Source: Hyphomicrobiales bacterium
GTDB lineage: Bacteria; Pseudomonadota; Alphaproteobacteria; Rhizobiales; Beijerinckiaceae
Reading direction: 5' to 3'
NCBI GenBank assembly: GCA_947454055.1
Contig: CANGIS010000032.1
Span: 1-32,259, forward strand
Length of the DNA: 32,259 nucleotides
The notes beneath the pieces were generated by a model. That model was not told where the DNA came from. It did no database searches and was given only the letters and a program-made list of their open reading frames with translations. This document shows positions 9,298-17,452 of this stretch, in pieces. Each line of letters starts with the position of its first letter. Positions within the stretch are counted from its first letter, which is position 1. A program made the translations under genes and the position numbers.

Positions 9298-9618
9298 TCA
9301 GGCTTGGCGTTCAGGCGTCCGCAACACAACACCGTCAAGCGCGTCCGTTACCTTGATTTGGCATGACAGCCGTGAATTTGGCCGCACATCATAAGCAAAA
9401 TCGAGCATATCCTCTTCCATGGACGAGGGCGCGCCAACAATCTCCTGCCAGGCTTCATCAACATAGACATGACAGGTAGCGCAGGCACAGGCTCCCCCGC
9501 ACTCGGCCTCGATCCCGGGAATGCCGTTCTTGATCGCTGCTTCCATGATGGTTGCGCCCGTATTGGCCTCAACCGTTCTCACCGTGCCACCAAAGTCCAT
9601 AAAGTTAATTTTTGCCAT
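9298..9618 (-). CDS. [2Fe-2S] ferredoxin, adrenodoxin type
   Basis: A 106-residue electron carrier. The cluster ligands are Cys40, Cys46, Cys49 (C-x5-C-x2-C in [17 protein letters not shown]) and Cys86 (SRLSCQIKV), which is the adrenodoxin/FdxB pattern rather than the plant type. The acidic helix around [16 protein letters not shown] is the usual partner-binding surface. ATG 9618 begins [11 protein letters not shown] as in homologues; a longer frame upstream is not protein-like. With the adjacent reductase it can form an NADPH-ferredoxin-acceptor chain. The final acceptor (P450, Fe-S assembly or an oxygenase) is not in the window, although Fe-S assembly is a common role of this type. Confidence 0.93.
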   Translation of the reverse strand: MAKINFMDFGGTVRTVEANTGATIMEAAIKNGIPGIEAECGGACACATCHVYVDEAWQEIVGAPSSMEEDMLDFAYDVRPNSRLSCQIKVTDALDGVVLRTPERQA

Positions 9619-9840
9619 AATGCCCTCATCCGGAAACGCACGCCGCGTAGCATCGTCGCGCGGGATACGCTGAATACCGGAAAGCGGTTGTTTTGACGAG
9701 AGGTAATCACACATTAACCCGGCGCCTGAACGCGATGCTCGCCGTCGCCGCATTAATCCTGTATCATGCGTCGTCCGTTAACGACGTTTTCAATCTCCCT
9801 GACCTTCCTGTATTCTTTTGAGTGTCTGGTTGTTAAAATG

Positions 9841-9853
9841 CCCGATAATCGGG
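9841..9853. promoter_or_regulatory. Perfect 13-base palindrome before the GPR-like gene
   Basis: CCCGATAATCGGG (CCCGAT-A-ATCGGG) lies 37 bases before the start codon of the giant coiled-coil gene. Two TCCGGA boxes follow at 9859-9864 and about 9869-9874. It could be an operator or a leader hairpin. No regulator can be named. The rest of the 272-base divergent gap to the ferredoxin gene shows nothing I recognise. Confidence 0.3.
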
Positions 9854-9890
9854 ATTTCTCCGGATGTTTCCGGAAACGCTGAGGCAGACA

Positions 9891-12800
9891 ATGGCGACGC
9901 AGCAAAAAGTATCGGATTCGGCTGAGGCAGCACTTTCGGCGATCGAGGAGGCTCTCACCCTCTCCATCAACGGCGCTCCGGCAGAAACCGCCGACGAACC
10001 CGCATCGGATGGCGCTGCGGCAGCGAAAATGCGGCTGCCCCGCACGGAAACTTCATCGCCCGAGCCGGTTGCAAAGCCACGCGCCTCGGATGGTTCGACC
10101 CGCCGCGAGCGCTCGACAGTCGAGCGCGCAAAAAATGACGACACGCTTCGGACCTTACCGGGTCAACCTGCCAATGACGATCGGCGAGCCGTCGGCGAAA
10201 TTTTGCAAGCCCTCCAATCCCAGTCGTCGCGGCGGTCTTATCTGATTGCGGCCATTGCCTCGGGCGTTTGGCTTGCGATCACCGCCTATGCGATGATGTC
10301 GGCCTTCGATATCGGCGGCCCCTTCTTCGCTCAAGGTATCAAATCCTTTGCCCCTTATCTGATCTTTGCAAGCGCCCTTCCGATCATCATCTTCTTTGCG
10401 CTGGCTTTCGCCTCCGTACGCGCACGGGAAATGCAGGTTGTTGCCCAATCCATGGCACAGGTCGCCCTTCGTTTGGCCGAGCCTGAAGCGTCCAGCGCCG
10501 AAGCCGTTGTAAGCCTCTCCCAGGTCGTTCGCCGCGAAGTGGCAGCGATGGGCGATGGCATGGAGCGCGCTGTTGCGCGCGCCAGCGAACTCGAAACCAT
10601 GGTGCATAACGAAATCGCGACGCTTGAGCGCGCTTATGGCCAGAATGAAATCCGGATTCGGTCCTTGATCGATGAATTATCGCTCCAACGCGATGCTATT
10701 TCATCGAATGCGGACCAAATTCGTTCCTCGATCCTGACGACCCACGAGCATCTCGGGCGCGAGATTGATTCAGCGATGAACCGCATCACCTCGCTCGTTG
10801 AGGACGCGGGCCAGAAAGTCGCTTACGCCATCGACTCAAAAACCGGCAGCATTGCGACTACGCTTGGCCGGACGGGTGAATCCTTGATCGAGATCTTGTC
10901 GGACAAGGGCGACGATCTTCTCAAAAACCTCGGAAACGCGAACGAACTGATCACGAGCCGCATCACCAATGTCGGCGAAAATATTGTAACGACGCTGTCG
11001 AACAAAGCCGAAGCAGTGGTCGAAAAACTTGGATCAACGGGCGCCGCGTTGACCAGCGAATTGGCCTCACGCGCCGAAGATATTGTTCAAGCCATTGAAT
11101 CTTCAGCCGAAAAGGCTGGCGAACGCATTGCCGACGGCTCCACGACCTTTGCGGCCAACATTCTGACGTCGGGTGAGAATATCCGCGCCTCGCTGGCCCG
11201 CCAATCGGAGGCGATCGAGCGGACCTTTGACGATAGCACGACGCGCCTCGCCGTCATCATGGATGACAAGCTGGCCCAGTCACGCGCCGTCTTCTCGGAT
11301 GGCCTGTCGGATGTAACGGGCGTTATCTCGACCCAGGCAGAACGCATTCGCGATGAATTCAGCCGTGAAGCGGAAACCGTCCGTTCGCGCATGACGGAAA
11401 CGGCGGGCAGCCTCATCGATGAATTGTCATCGGAAACGACGCGCCTTGGTGCTGTGCTGTCGGATCGCGCTTCGACCATCGAAGCCACGGTGGAAAATGC
11501 CACCGCCAAACTGGACACAAGCCTTGCCTCGCATATTTCGAAAATTGACAGCAATCTGGCCGATGCCGGCAGCTTGATTGACACCAAACTGGGTGTCCAT
11601 ATCGCCCGCATCGAAACCAATATCGGCCAAGCCACGGGCACTTTGGACAGCAGCCTCGGCGGCCACCTGTCCCGTATGGAGGCCAGCCTCGGGAACGCCA
11701 CGTCGGATATCGATACCCGCCTTGGAAGCCATATTTCGCGGATCGAGACCAGCCTGGGTGGAGCATCCACCGATATTGATGCCCGTCTTGGCTCCTATCT
11801 CTCCCGCATTGAAACGAATCTTGGACGGGCGGCCGGCGATATTGATACGCGTCTGGAGGGCCACCTGTCCCGCATCGAAACAAGCCTTGCCGACACCGGC
11901 AATTCGATCGACACGACAATGGTCAACCGGATCGAGACGCTGTCGGGCATGCTGGAAACCGGTGCATCAACCGTTGATCTCACCATTGGTCGCGGTACCG
12001 AGATGATCGCGCGCAGCCTGTCTGAACATGTTGCCACCCTTGAGACGTCTCTGTCGGGCGCAAGCCAGTCGCTGAATGGCATGATTGGCGAACGCATCGC
12101 GGCCGTCTCGTCGTCCTTTGTTACAGGCGCTAATCTCCTCGAAACCAGCCTTTCGCGGAATGCCGAGCAGATTGAAACCAATCTCGTGGGTTATGCCACG
12201 CGCATCGATCAATCGATCGGCAGCCGCGTCGCGTCCCTTGAGGCGACCATCCGTGACGGCGCATCCGCGCTTGACCGCAATCTCTCAAATTATCTGGGCG
12301 AAATCACCGCAACGCTCGATCAGGGTGGCGCGCGGATCAACACAACCCTCGCAGGCCAGATCGAGTCCTTCGAAAAGACGGTCGTGGTCAAGGGCGGCGC
12401 GTTGAGCGAAACGCTCTATCGTCGCCTGTCCGACTTCGAGACCAATATTTTGGGTCGCAGCGGCGAGATCAATATCGCCATCACCGATAATCTGACCAAG
12501 CTTGAAACGGTGCTCGAGACCAATGGCAGCCAGCTTGCCGACCGGATTGAGCGTAATTCGATGACTTTTACCGCCACGATCGAAGCGCGGTTGGGCGAAG
12601 TTGCCCACCTCTTCTCGACCGAAGGCAAAGCACTTTCCGATCGCCTTTCCGAACAAGCCCGCAATGCAGCAGGCATCATCGAGAACCAGTTGGCGGCGAT
12701 CGAAGAAAATTCGCGGGCAAAGAGCATCGCGGTGGCCGAGGGGATCGACGCGCTGTTTACCCGCGTCGATCAGGGACTCGAGGCACGCACGACAACCCTT

Positions 12801-14975
12801 GTCGAAGCCATGTCGGAACGCGCAACCGAAATCGAGCGTACGCTGTCGATGAGCAACACGATGATCGGCGCGACCATCGAGGCTCGAACCGACGAATTGG
12901 GACGCGTCATGACCGACCGTGCCGAACGGGTTACCCAAACGCTGGCTGTCCGCGCGACCGAAATCAACGAAATCCTCGGCGAGCGCGCCTTGGAGATTGC
13001 CGGCACGCTCGACAATCAGGTTCGCCATTTCGAAGACAACATCGTCAACCGGCTCGAAACCATTGGCACCGTGATCGACGGTCAAAGCACACGCTTCGGC
13101 GAAACGCTCGAAGGCCAAACGGCTGCCATTTCGGGCGCCTTGGATAGCGCCATTGATAAGCTTTCAACGGCCCTTGATAGCCATGGTACCGGCCTGATTG
13201 ATACGCTTCGAACCCATGCCTCGGATGTGACATCAAGCATTACAACGGTTGGCGAGAATGCTGCCCGCGCCTTGTCGGATACCACCTCGAAAATCGAAAC
13301 CGAGACGCTGGTAACCCTTCAAAAGCTGGCCGATGCCAGCCATATCGTTCAAACCGTCGTCGGCTCGGCCGGCGAGGCGATCGACAAGCTGGAAAGCACA
13401 CTCGCTGACCGCATTGTCGGACTGTCCCATGCCGGCTCGATTATCCGCGATGGTGCTTTGGAATCGACAAAGCTTCTGATGGATCAGATCGACGCCATGC
13501 GCACGGTCACGGGCGCCGGTATTGGCGAGACACGCACCTTGATCAGTCAGTTGGACGAGAGAACCCGCGCCGTATCGGCTGTGACCCGCGAGCATGTGGA
13601 TATGCTCGAAAACGCCACCGGCCTGCTCAGCCAGGTCGAACAGCGGCTCGGGATCGATCTGGCCTCGCGTCGCGAAAACATCGAGGCATTGACAGCAGCC
13701 CTTAACGAGCGGTTCAGCGACGTGCAGACCGTCGCCGACAGCTTTGCCTCGCGTATGGCCGAGGCGCTCGAAGTGGTCGAAGGTCGTGCAGGCGCCATCA
13801 GCGCGCTGATGAACGACACAACGGGTAAAACCAGCCAGGCGCTTAGAGAGCAGTTCGCTGCCGTTCGTGTCGAAGCCGACAATGAGAAGGCACGCACCCT
13901 CGACGTCGTTCGCGCTGTCTCCGAGGCAACCGTCACCGAGATGAGCGACGTCCTGTCGAAACTCATCGGCCGCTTTGATGAAACCGCCCGGGATGTCAAA
14001 TCCACGACCGCTCAAATTGCGCTCGAAATCGAAAACACCCGCGAGGAGATTGCTCGCAGCGTTGTGAACCTTCCGAAGGAAACGCAAGAACAGGCCGCCA
14101 ATCTTCGGCGCGCCATCGGCGATCAGGCCAAGGCTTTGGGCGAATTGTCCAATATTCTTGTCGCCTCCGGCCGTTCAACCGATGTGGCTAAGCCCTTCAC
14201 GCCGGTTGCGGCAACGCCAGCTGCGCCAAGCGCTCGTCCCACGATTGCCGCAGCGCCCGCCCCGGCTGCGCCTGTGGTTGTCGCTCCGCCTGCGCCGGCA
14301 CGCGAAGTGCCAAGCGCCCCGATTGCTCGTGCAGCACCTCCTGTTCCTGCTCCAGTCCCTGCACCTGTTCTTGCACCCGCAGCCCCTGCCCCGATCGCGA
14401 CACGCCCTGTAATGGAACCAGTGCTGCGTCCGGAAGCGAAGGCTCCGGTGGCGCCTGCGCCTAGCGATAAAGGACAGCGTGCTGGTTGGCTCTCCGATCT
14501 GCTGGATCGTGCGTCACGGGATGAAGGCAAGGCCGAAGCTACACCTTCTATCGTCGAGCCCAAGGTTCACACCGAGCCTGCAGCTCCCATCGCCCGCGAC
14601 ATCGCCCGTGACATTGCGCCGAAAGTCGAGCAGCCCCGCGAACCAATTGCGGCCCTCTTGAGCGATATTGGTCGTATTGTGGATGAAAACGCGGTTGCGC
14701 TGTTGTGGAGCAACTACCTCAAAGGTGAGCCGGCAACCTTCTCGCCAGCCATCTACACGGCGGAAGGCCAGCGGCGCTTTGCCGAATTGGCGCAGCTGAT
14801 TGCCGAGGATCAACGCTTCCGAACCAGTGCTGAAGCCTACACAACCAAATTCGAGACGGTATTGCGCGACTTGACCACCACGGATCAGGACGGCTCCATC
14901 ACCCGTTCAATCCTCGGTTCAGCCGAAGGCCGCGTCTATACGGTCCTCGCCCATGTGAGCCAGCGCTTCGCCTAA
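9891..14975 (+). CDS. Giant membrane-anchored coiled-coil protein, GPR/RgsE-like (polar growth)
   Basis: The 1694-residue product has a disordered N-terminus (1-115), two membrane segments near 116-136 and 153-176, and then the conserved block REMQVVAQSMAQVALRLAEP. A very long helical region with apolipoprotein-like heptad/22-mer repeats follows (about 180-1430). After that come a Pro/Ala-rich linker (about 1437-1526) and a folded C-terminal domain (about 1588-1694, containing NAVALLWSNYLKGEPATFSP). This is the architecture of the Growth Pole Ring protein of Agrobacterium and RgsE of Sinorhizobium, inner-membrane proteins that organise unipolar growth. Those proteins are about 2000 residues, so this one is somewhat shorter. 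I chose ATG 9891 because GAGG lies six bases upstream; ATG 9864 is possible. Sequence identity was not computed, so the name is by architecture and remembered motifs. Confidence 0.8.
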   Translation: MATQQKVSDSAEAALSAIEEALTLSINGAPAETADEPASDGAAAAKMRLPRTETSSPEPVAKPRASDGSTRRERSTVERAKNDDTLRTLPGQPANDDRRAVGEILQALQSQSSRRSYLIAAIASGVWLAITAYAMMSAFDIGGPFFAQGIKSFAPYLIFASALPIIIFFALAFASVRAREMQVVAQSMAQVALRLAEPEASSAEAVVSLSQVVRREVAAMGDGMERAVARASELETMVHNEIATLERAYGQNEIRIRSLIDELSLQRDAISSNADQIRSSILTTHEHLGREIDSAMNRITSLVEDAGQKVAYAIDSKTGSIATTLGRTGESLIEILSDKGDDLLKNLGNANELITSRITNVGENIVTTLSNKAEAVVEKLGSTGAALTSELASRAEDIVQAIESSAEKAGERIADGSTTFAANILTSGENIRASLARQSEAIERTFDDSTTRLAVIMDDKLAQSRAVFSDGLSDVTGVISTQAERIRDEFSREAETVRSRMTETAGSLIDELSSETTRLGAVLSDRASTIEATVENATAKLDTSLASHISKIDSNLADAGSLIDTKLGVHIARIETNIGQATGTLDSSLGGHLSRMEASLGNATSDIDTRLGSHISRIETSLGGASTDIDARLGSYLSRIETNLGRAAGDIDTRLEGHLSRIETSLADTGNSIDTTMVNRIETLSGMLETGASTVDLTIGRGTEMIARSLSEHVATLETSLSGASQSLNGMIGERIAAVSSSFVTGANLLETSLSRNAEQIETNLVGYATRIDQSIGSRVASLEATIRDGASALDRNLSNYLGEITATLDQGGARINTTLAGQIESFEKTVVVKGGALSETLYRRLSDFETNILGRSGEINIAITDNLTKLETVLETNGSQLADRIERNSMTFTATIEARLGEVAHLFSTEGKALSDRLSEQARNAAGIIENQLAAIEENSRAKSIAVAEGIDALFTRVDQGLEARTTTLVEAMSERATEIERTLSMSNTMIGATIEARTDELGRVMTDRAERVTQTLAVRATEINEILGERALEIAGTLDNQVRHFEDNIVNRLETIGTVIDGQSTRFGETLEGQTAAISGALDSAIDKLSTALDSHGTGLIDTLRTHASDVTSSITTVGENAARALSDTTSKIETETLVTLQKLADASHIVQTVVGSAGEAIDKLESTLADRIVGLSHAGSIIRDGALESTKLLMDQIDAMRTVTGAGIGETRTLISQLDERTRAVSAVTREHVDMLENATGLLSQVEQRLGIDLASRRENIEALTAALNERFSDVQTVADSFASRMAEALEVVEGRAGAISALMNDTTGKTSQALREQFAAVRVEADNEKARTLDVVRAVSEATVTEMSDVLSKLIGRFDETARDVKSTTAQIALEIENTREEIARSVVNLPKETQEQAANLRRAIGDQAKALGELSNILVASGRSTDVAKPFTPVAATPAAPSARPTIAAAPAPAAPVVVAPPAPAREVPSAPIARAAPPVPAPVPAPVLAPAAPAPIATRPVMEPVLRPEAKAPVAPAPSDKGQRAGWLSDLLDRASRDEGKAEATPSIVEPKVHTEPAAPIARDIARDIAPKVEQPREPIAALLSDIGRIVDENAVALLWSNYLKGEPATFSPAIYTAEGQRRFAELAQLIAEDQRFRTSAEAYTTKFETVLRDLTTTDQDGSITRSILGSAEGRVYTVLAHVSQRFA
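11514..11909 (+). repeat. Six in-frame 66-base tandem repeats (22-residue units)
   Basis: Six consecutive units start at 11514, 11580, 11646, 11712, 11778 and 11844. Each encodes a variant of D-T-x-L-x-x-H-[IL]-[SA]-R-I-E-T-x-[LI]-x-x-A-x-x-x-[IL]. A degenerate seventh begins at 11910. They correspond to residues 542-673 of the GPR-like protein. The period is exact at DNA level, with no indels, but the units differ at many bases. This points to old duplication kept under protein-level selection. Confidence 0.9.
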
Positions 14976-14981
14976 TGTCTT

Positions 14982-15020
14982 GAAGGGTCTGCCGGCCACC
15001 TCCTTGGCCGTCAGACCTTC
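14982..15020. terminator. Hairpin between the convergent GPR-like and SDR genes
   Basis: GAAGGGTCTG at 14982-14991 pairs with CAGACCTTC at 15012-15020 with one bulged G, and GGCC pairs with GGCC inside. It overlaps the SDR stop codon. There is no T-run, so intrinsic termination is uncertain. Confidence 0.4.
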
Positions 15021-15784
15021 GGGTCGGGATTCTCGGTATGTCCATCCACGGCGATGGCTTGACCGGACAGATAGCGGGCCCCGTCACTGGCCATAAAGAC
15101 CGCCATGGCGGCAATGTCCTTCGCCTCGACAAAGGTCCGCATCGATGTGCCCGACGCGTAGCCATGATAAATCGCATCGCGTGTTGTGCCCTTCAGCAGC
15201 GCCTCTTTCGCCAAAACCCGTTCCATGCGAGGCCCCTCGACCGAACCCGGACAAATGGCGTTGGCCCGAATACCGAATGGCCCCAACTCCATCGCCACCG
15301 TCTTCATCAGGCCGATGATTGCCCATTTCGCCGCCGCATAGGGCGAGCGGCTCGGATAACCATAAAGGCCGGCTGTAGAAGACGTGAAAATCATCGATCC
15401 GCTGCGCTGGGCCTTCATCAGGGGTGCCGCCAGTTTGGCCGCGATAAAAGCGCCTTCCAGATTGACCGCCACGCACTGGCGCCAGCTCTCCAGACTGACA
15501 TCCTCGATCAAGGCCGTCGGTCCCGATACCCCCGCATTGGCACATAACACATCCAGCCCACCCCACTCTGCTGCGATCTGGGCGAACAAATCCGTCATTT
15601 CGGGTTCGGAGGAGGCATCGGTCAGGCTCGATTTCCATTGCGGATCGACGCTGGCCAAAGCCGCCTGATCGACATCGGTGACCCAAACCCTGGCCCCTTC
15701 CGCCGCGAAGGCCTCGGCCATGGCCCTGCCGATACCGGACGCGCCTGCCGTTACAAGTACCCGTTTTGTGTGATCGACAGCCAT
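15011..15784 (-). CDS. Short-chain dehydrogenase/reductase (SDR)
   Basis: A classical SDR of 257 residues that uses NAD(P)(H) to oxidise or reduce a hydroxy/keto substrate. It has the cofactor loop TAGASGIG (about residues 12-19), the NAG motif (NAGVSG, near residue 84), and the Ser-Tyr-Lys active site with the catalytic Ser in FTSSTAG and YAAAK near residues 147-151. ICPGSVEGPRM follows, then a C-terminal YLSGQAIAVDGH. An acidic residue after the second strand (WVTDVDQ) favours NAD over NADP. ATG 15784 has a GGGGGGAT site directly upstream and fits better than the start six codons earlier. The substrate cannot be told. It converges on the GPR-like gene and diverges from the protease gene. 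Confidence 0.88.
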   Translation of the reverse strand: MAVDHTKRVLVTAGASGIGRAMAEAFAAEGARVWVTDVDQAALASVDPQWKSSLTDASSEPEMTDLFAQIAAEWGGLDVLCANAGVSGPTALIEDVSLESWRQCVAVNLEGAFIAAKLAAPLMKAQRSGSMIFTSSTAGLYGYPSRSPYAAAKWAIIGLMKTVAMELGPFGIRANAICPGSVEGPRMERVLAKEALLKGTTRDAIYHGYASGTSMRTFVEAKDIAAMAVFMASDGARYLSGQAIAVDGHTENPDPKV

Positions 15785-15865
15785 TTTATCCCCCCGAATC
15801 ATTCCACGAATCTAGCCGGTTCAGAAACCGTCTGAAGCGATATTAACCTTTTCGAAAGGAATTGC

Positions 15866-15894
15866 TTGTCGCGCACCGACCGTTTCGTTAATAA
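15866..15894 (+). promoter_or_regulatory. Sigma-70-type promoter of the transglutaminase-like protease gene
   Basis: TTGTCG (15866-15871) and TAATAA (15889-15894) are separated by 17 bases. Transcription would begin around 15901-15903, about 18 bases before the TTG start at 15920. This supports that start over the open frame that reaches back to 15866. Confidence 0.55.
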
Positions 15895-15902
15895 TTTTTT
15901 AA
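15888..15902. promoter_or_regulatory. CtrA-like site over the -10 region
   Basis: TTAA at 15888-15891, seven bases, TTAA at 15899-15902: an exact TTAA-N7-TTAA match to the CtrA consensus. It overlaps the predicted -10 element. The stretch is A/T-rich, so a chance match is possible. Confidence 0.35.
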
Positions 15903-15919
15903 GTTTTAGAGGAACGATT

Positions 15920-16555
15920 TTGAAGTTTCTAACCAAGCTTGTCCTATGCAGTGCGCTAATATCCGGGCCGGCCATCGCCGGATCTGCGACAAAGCACGCC
16001 TATGCAAGCCTTCCCAAGCCAACAACCGTCGCCATCGCGATATCGGAAGCCAAAGCTCCGTGGGGTTGGACGGATTTCTGCACGCGCCATGCCGACGAAT
16101 GCGAGGCCGATACAACGAGCGCGACAACGGTCGCGGTAACGCCAGAAAACTGGAAACTCATTCAGGACATTAATCTGGACGTGAATTCCTCGATCAGCGA
16201 GGCCTCGGACCAGACCATTTACGGTGTGCCGGAGCGTTGGGAGTATCCGACGTCGGGCTCGGGCGACTGCGAGGATTACGCGCTGGAAAAGCGCAAGCGT
16301 TTGATCAAGGCAGGCCTGCCCCGTCAGGCCCTTTTGCTGACCGTTGTGGTCGATGAAGGCGGGTTCGGCCATGCGATTCTAACGGTCAGAACCTCAACCG
16401 GCGATTATGAACTCGATAACCGCGTTGACCGGATCTTGTCGTGGGAAAATACGGGCTATGGCTTTGTCAAAGAACAGGCCAGCGACAATCCGAACCATTG
16501 GGTCCGCCTCGGTGCGCCGACAACACCGCTGATGACGGCAACGGCCCAAAAATAA
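15920..16555 (+). CDS. Secreted transglutaminase-like cysteine protease (BTLCP/DUF920, LapG-related)
   Basis: A bacterial transglutaminase-like cysteine protease of 211 residues. It has a signal peptide (about residues 1-20, MKFLTKLVLCSALISGPAIA) with likely cleavage after AIA, so it acts in the periplasm or outside. The catalytic triad is visible: Cys117 in GSGDCEDYALEKR, His151 in GGFGHAILTV and Asp166 in GDYELDNRV. LapG of Pseudomonas, which cuts biofilm adhesins, belongs to the same family, but no LapD or giant adhesin gene is in the window. The start is TTG 15920 with GAGGAAC upstream. An earlier TTG at 15866 would put the promoter inside the gene and spoil the signal peptide. The substrate is unknown. 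Confidence 0.85.
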   Translation: MKFLTKLVLCSALISGPAIAGSATKHAYASLPKPTTVAIAISEAKAPWGWTDFCTRHADECEADTTSATTVAVTPENWKLIQDINLDVNSSISEASDQTIYGVPERWEYPTSGSGDCEDYALEKRKRLIKAGLPRQALLLTVVVDEGGFGHAILTVRTSTGDYELDNRVDRILSWENTGYGFVKEQASDNPNHWVRLGAPTTPLMTATAQK

Positions 16556-16584
16556 GCGCATGCTCGCCTAACCCTCAGATGTGA

Positions 16585-17115
16585 TTAGCCAATTTTGTCA
16601 AGCCCGCTGGCAAAGCGTCGCCAATTGTCGACGTAATGATGCGCCGATGCCCTCAAGCGCTCGGCAGCAGCCTCATCCAGAGTGCGGACAAGTTTGGCGG
16701 GCGAGCCAACAATCAGGGAAAAATCGGGAAATTCCTTGCCCTCGGTCACAAGCGCATTGGCACCAACCAGACAAGACCGGCCAATCCGCGCCCCGTTCAA
16801 AACGGTCGCTCCCATGCCGATCAACGAGCCGTCGCCAATGGTACACCCGTGCAAAATGGCATGATGGCCAATCGTGCAGTCCTGGCCGACCGACAGCGGA
16901 AAGCCGCGATCGGTGTGGAGCATGGCACCTTCTTGAACATTGCTGCGCGCGCCAATGCTGATCGGCTCATTATCGCCGCGTAAAACCGCTCCGAACCAGA
17001 TACCGACCTCATCGTCCAGCCGGCAATCCCCGATAACATGGGCATCCGGCGCGATAAAGAAACGATCGGGGGGTGGAAGCTGCGGAGAGCGACCATCCAG
17101 TCGGTAAATGGCCAT
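16585..17115 (-). CDS. Gamma-class carbonic anhydrase family protein
   Basis: A left-handed beta-helix protein of 176 residues built from hexapeptide repeats ([44 protein letters not shown]). The zinc ligands of gamma carbonic anhydrases are present at His67 (MLHTDRG), His84 and His89 (GHHAILHG), and Arg46/Asp48 sit in VLRGDN. True carbonic anhydrase activity is not proven for most of this branch, which lacks the acidic loop of the archaeal enzyme. It is the last gene of the hydrolase, cysE, DUF3126 run. Another hexapeptide protein (CysE) lies two genes upstream. Confidence 0.9.
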   Translation of the reverse strand: MAIYRLDGRSPQLPPPDRFFIAPDAHVIGDCRLDDEVGIWFGAVLRGDNEPISIGARSNVQEGAMLHTDRGFPLSVGQDCTIGHHAILHGCTIGDGSLIGMGATVLNGARIGRSCLVGANALVTEGKEFPDFSLIVGSPAKLVRTLDEAAAERLRASAHHYVDNWRRFASGLDKIG

Positions 17116-17140
17116 ACCCTCTCCGTCCCTGCATCAAGCC

Positions 17141-17359
17141 TTAGTCGATGTCTTCGAGATCGATGTCGAGGATCGACATCGTGAAGGCAAACGAGCGATC
17201 ACCATCCTCGTTATCGAGCGAAATAATGCCCAGAAATTCATCCCCGATCATCACCTCGGCGGAATCGGTCTTTTTCGGGCGGGCAACAACCTTGATATTG
17301 GCATTGCCAAACAAGCGGCGAAAATAGGTCTGGAGTTTGAGAAGTTCGGCCTTGTCCAT
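17141..17359 (-). CDS. DUF3126 family protein
   Basis: A 72-residue protein starting MDKAELLKLQTYFRRLFGN and ending with the acidic ILDIDLEDID. The middle KVVARPKKTDSAEVMIGDEF and ISLDNEDGDRSFAFTMSI are typical of this small alphaproteobacterial family, whose function is unknown. ATG 17359 has AGGAA four bases upstream; a longer frame to 17416 adds non-conserved residues. It sits between cysE and the gamma carbonic anhydrase gene, and pairing with cysE is common in Hyphomicrobiales as far as I recall. Confidence 0.85.
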   Translation of the reverse strand: MDKAELLKLQTYFRRLFGNANIKVVARPKKTDSAEVMIGDEFLGIISLDNEDGDRSFAFTMSILDIDLEDID

Positions 17360-17452
17360 CGGGTTCCTGCCATCATTGCCTGCACCCGGATTGTCGGGCG
17401 GCCATTCGGATGCCACGACCAGACACAGACTGCAACCCTTTTGGCAAGCCGG

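Noticed and set aside
11514-11909. Regular 66-base repeats as a possible CRISPR array
   Set aside because: The whole unit repeats without unique spacers, the period is a multiple of three and the reading frame runs through it. It is a protein repeat.
12285-14087. Two long open frames on the minus strand (277 and 284 codons) inside the GPR-like gene
   Set aside because: They lie opposite a continuous repeat-rich coding frame with clear domain structure. Their translations show no known domain and mirror the codon bias of the real gene.
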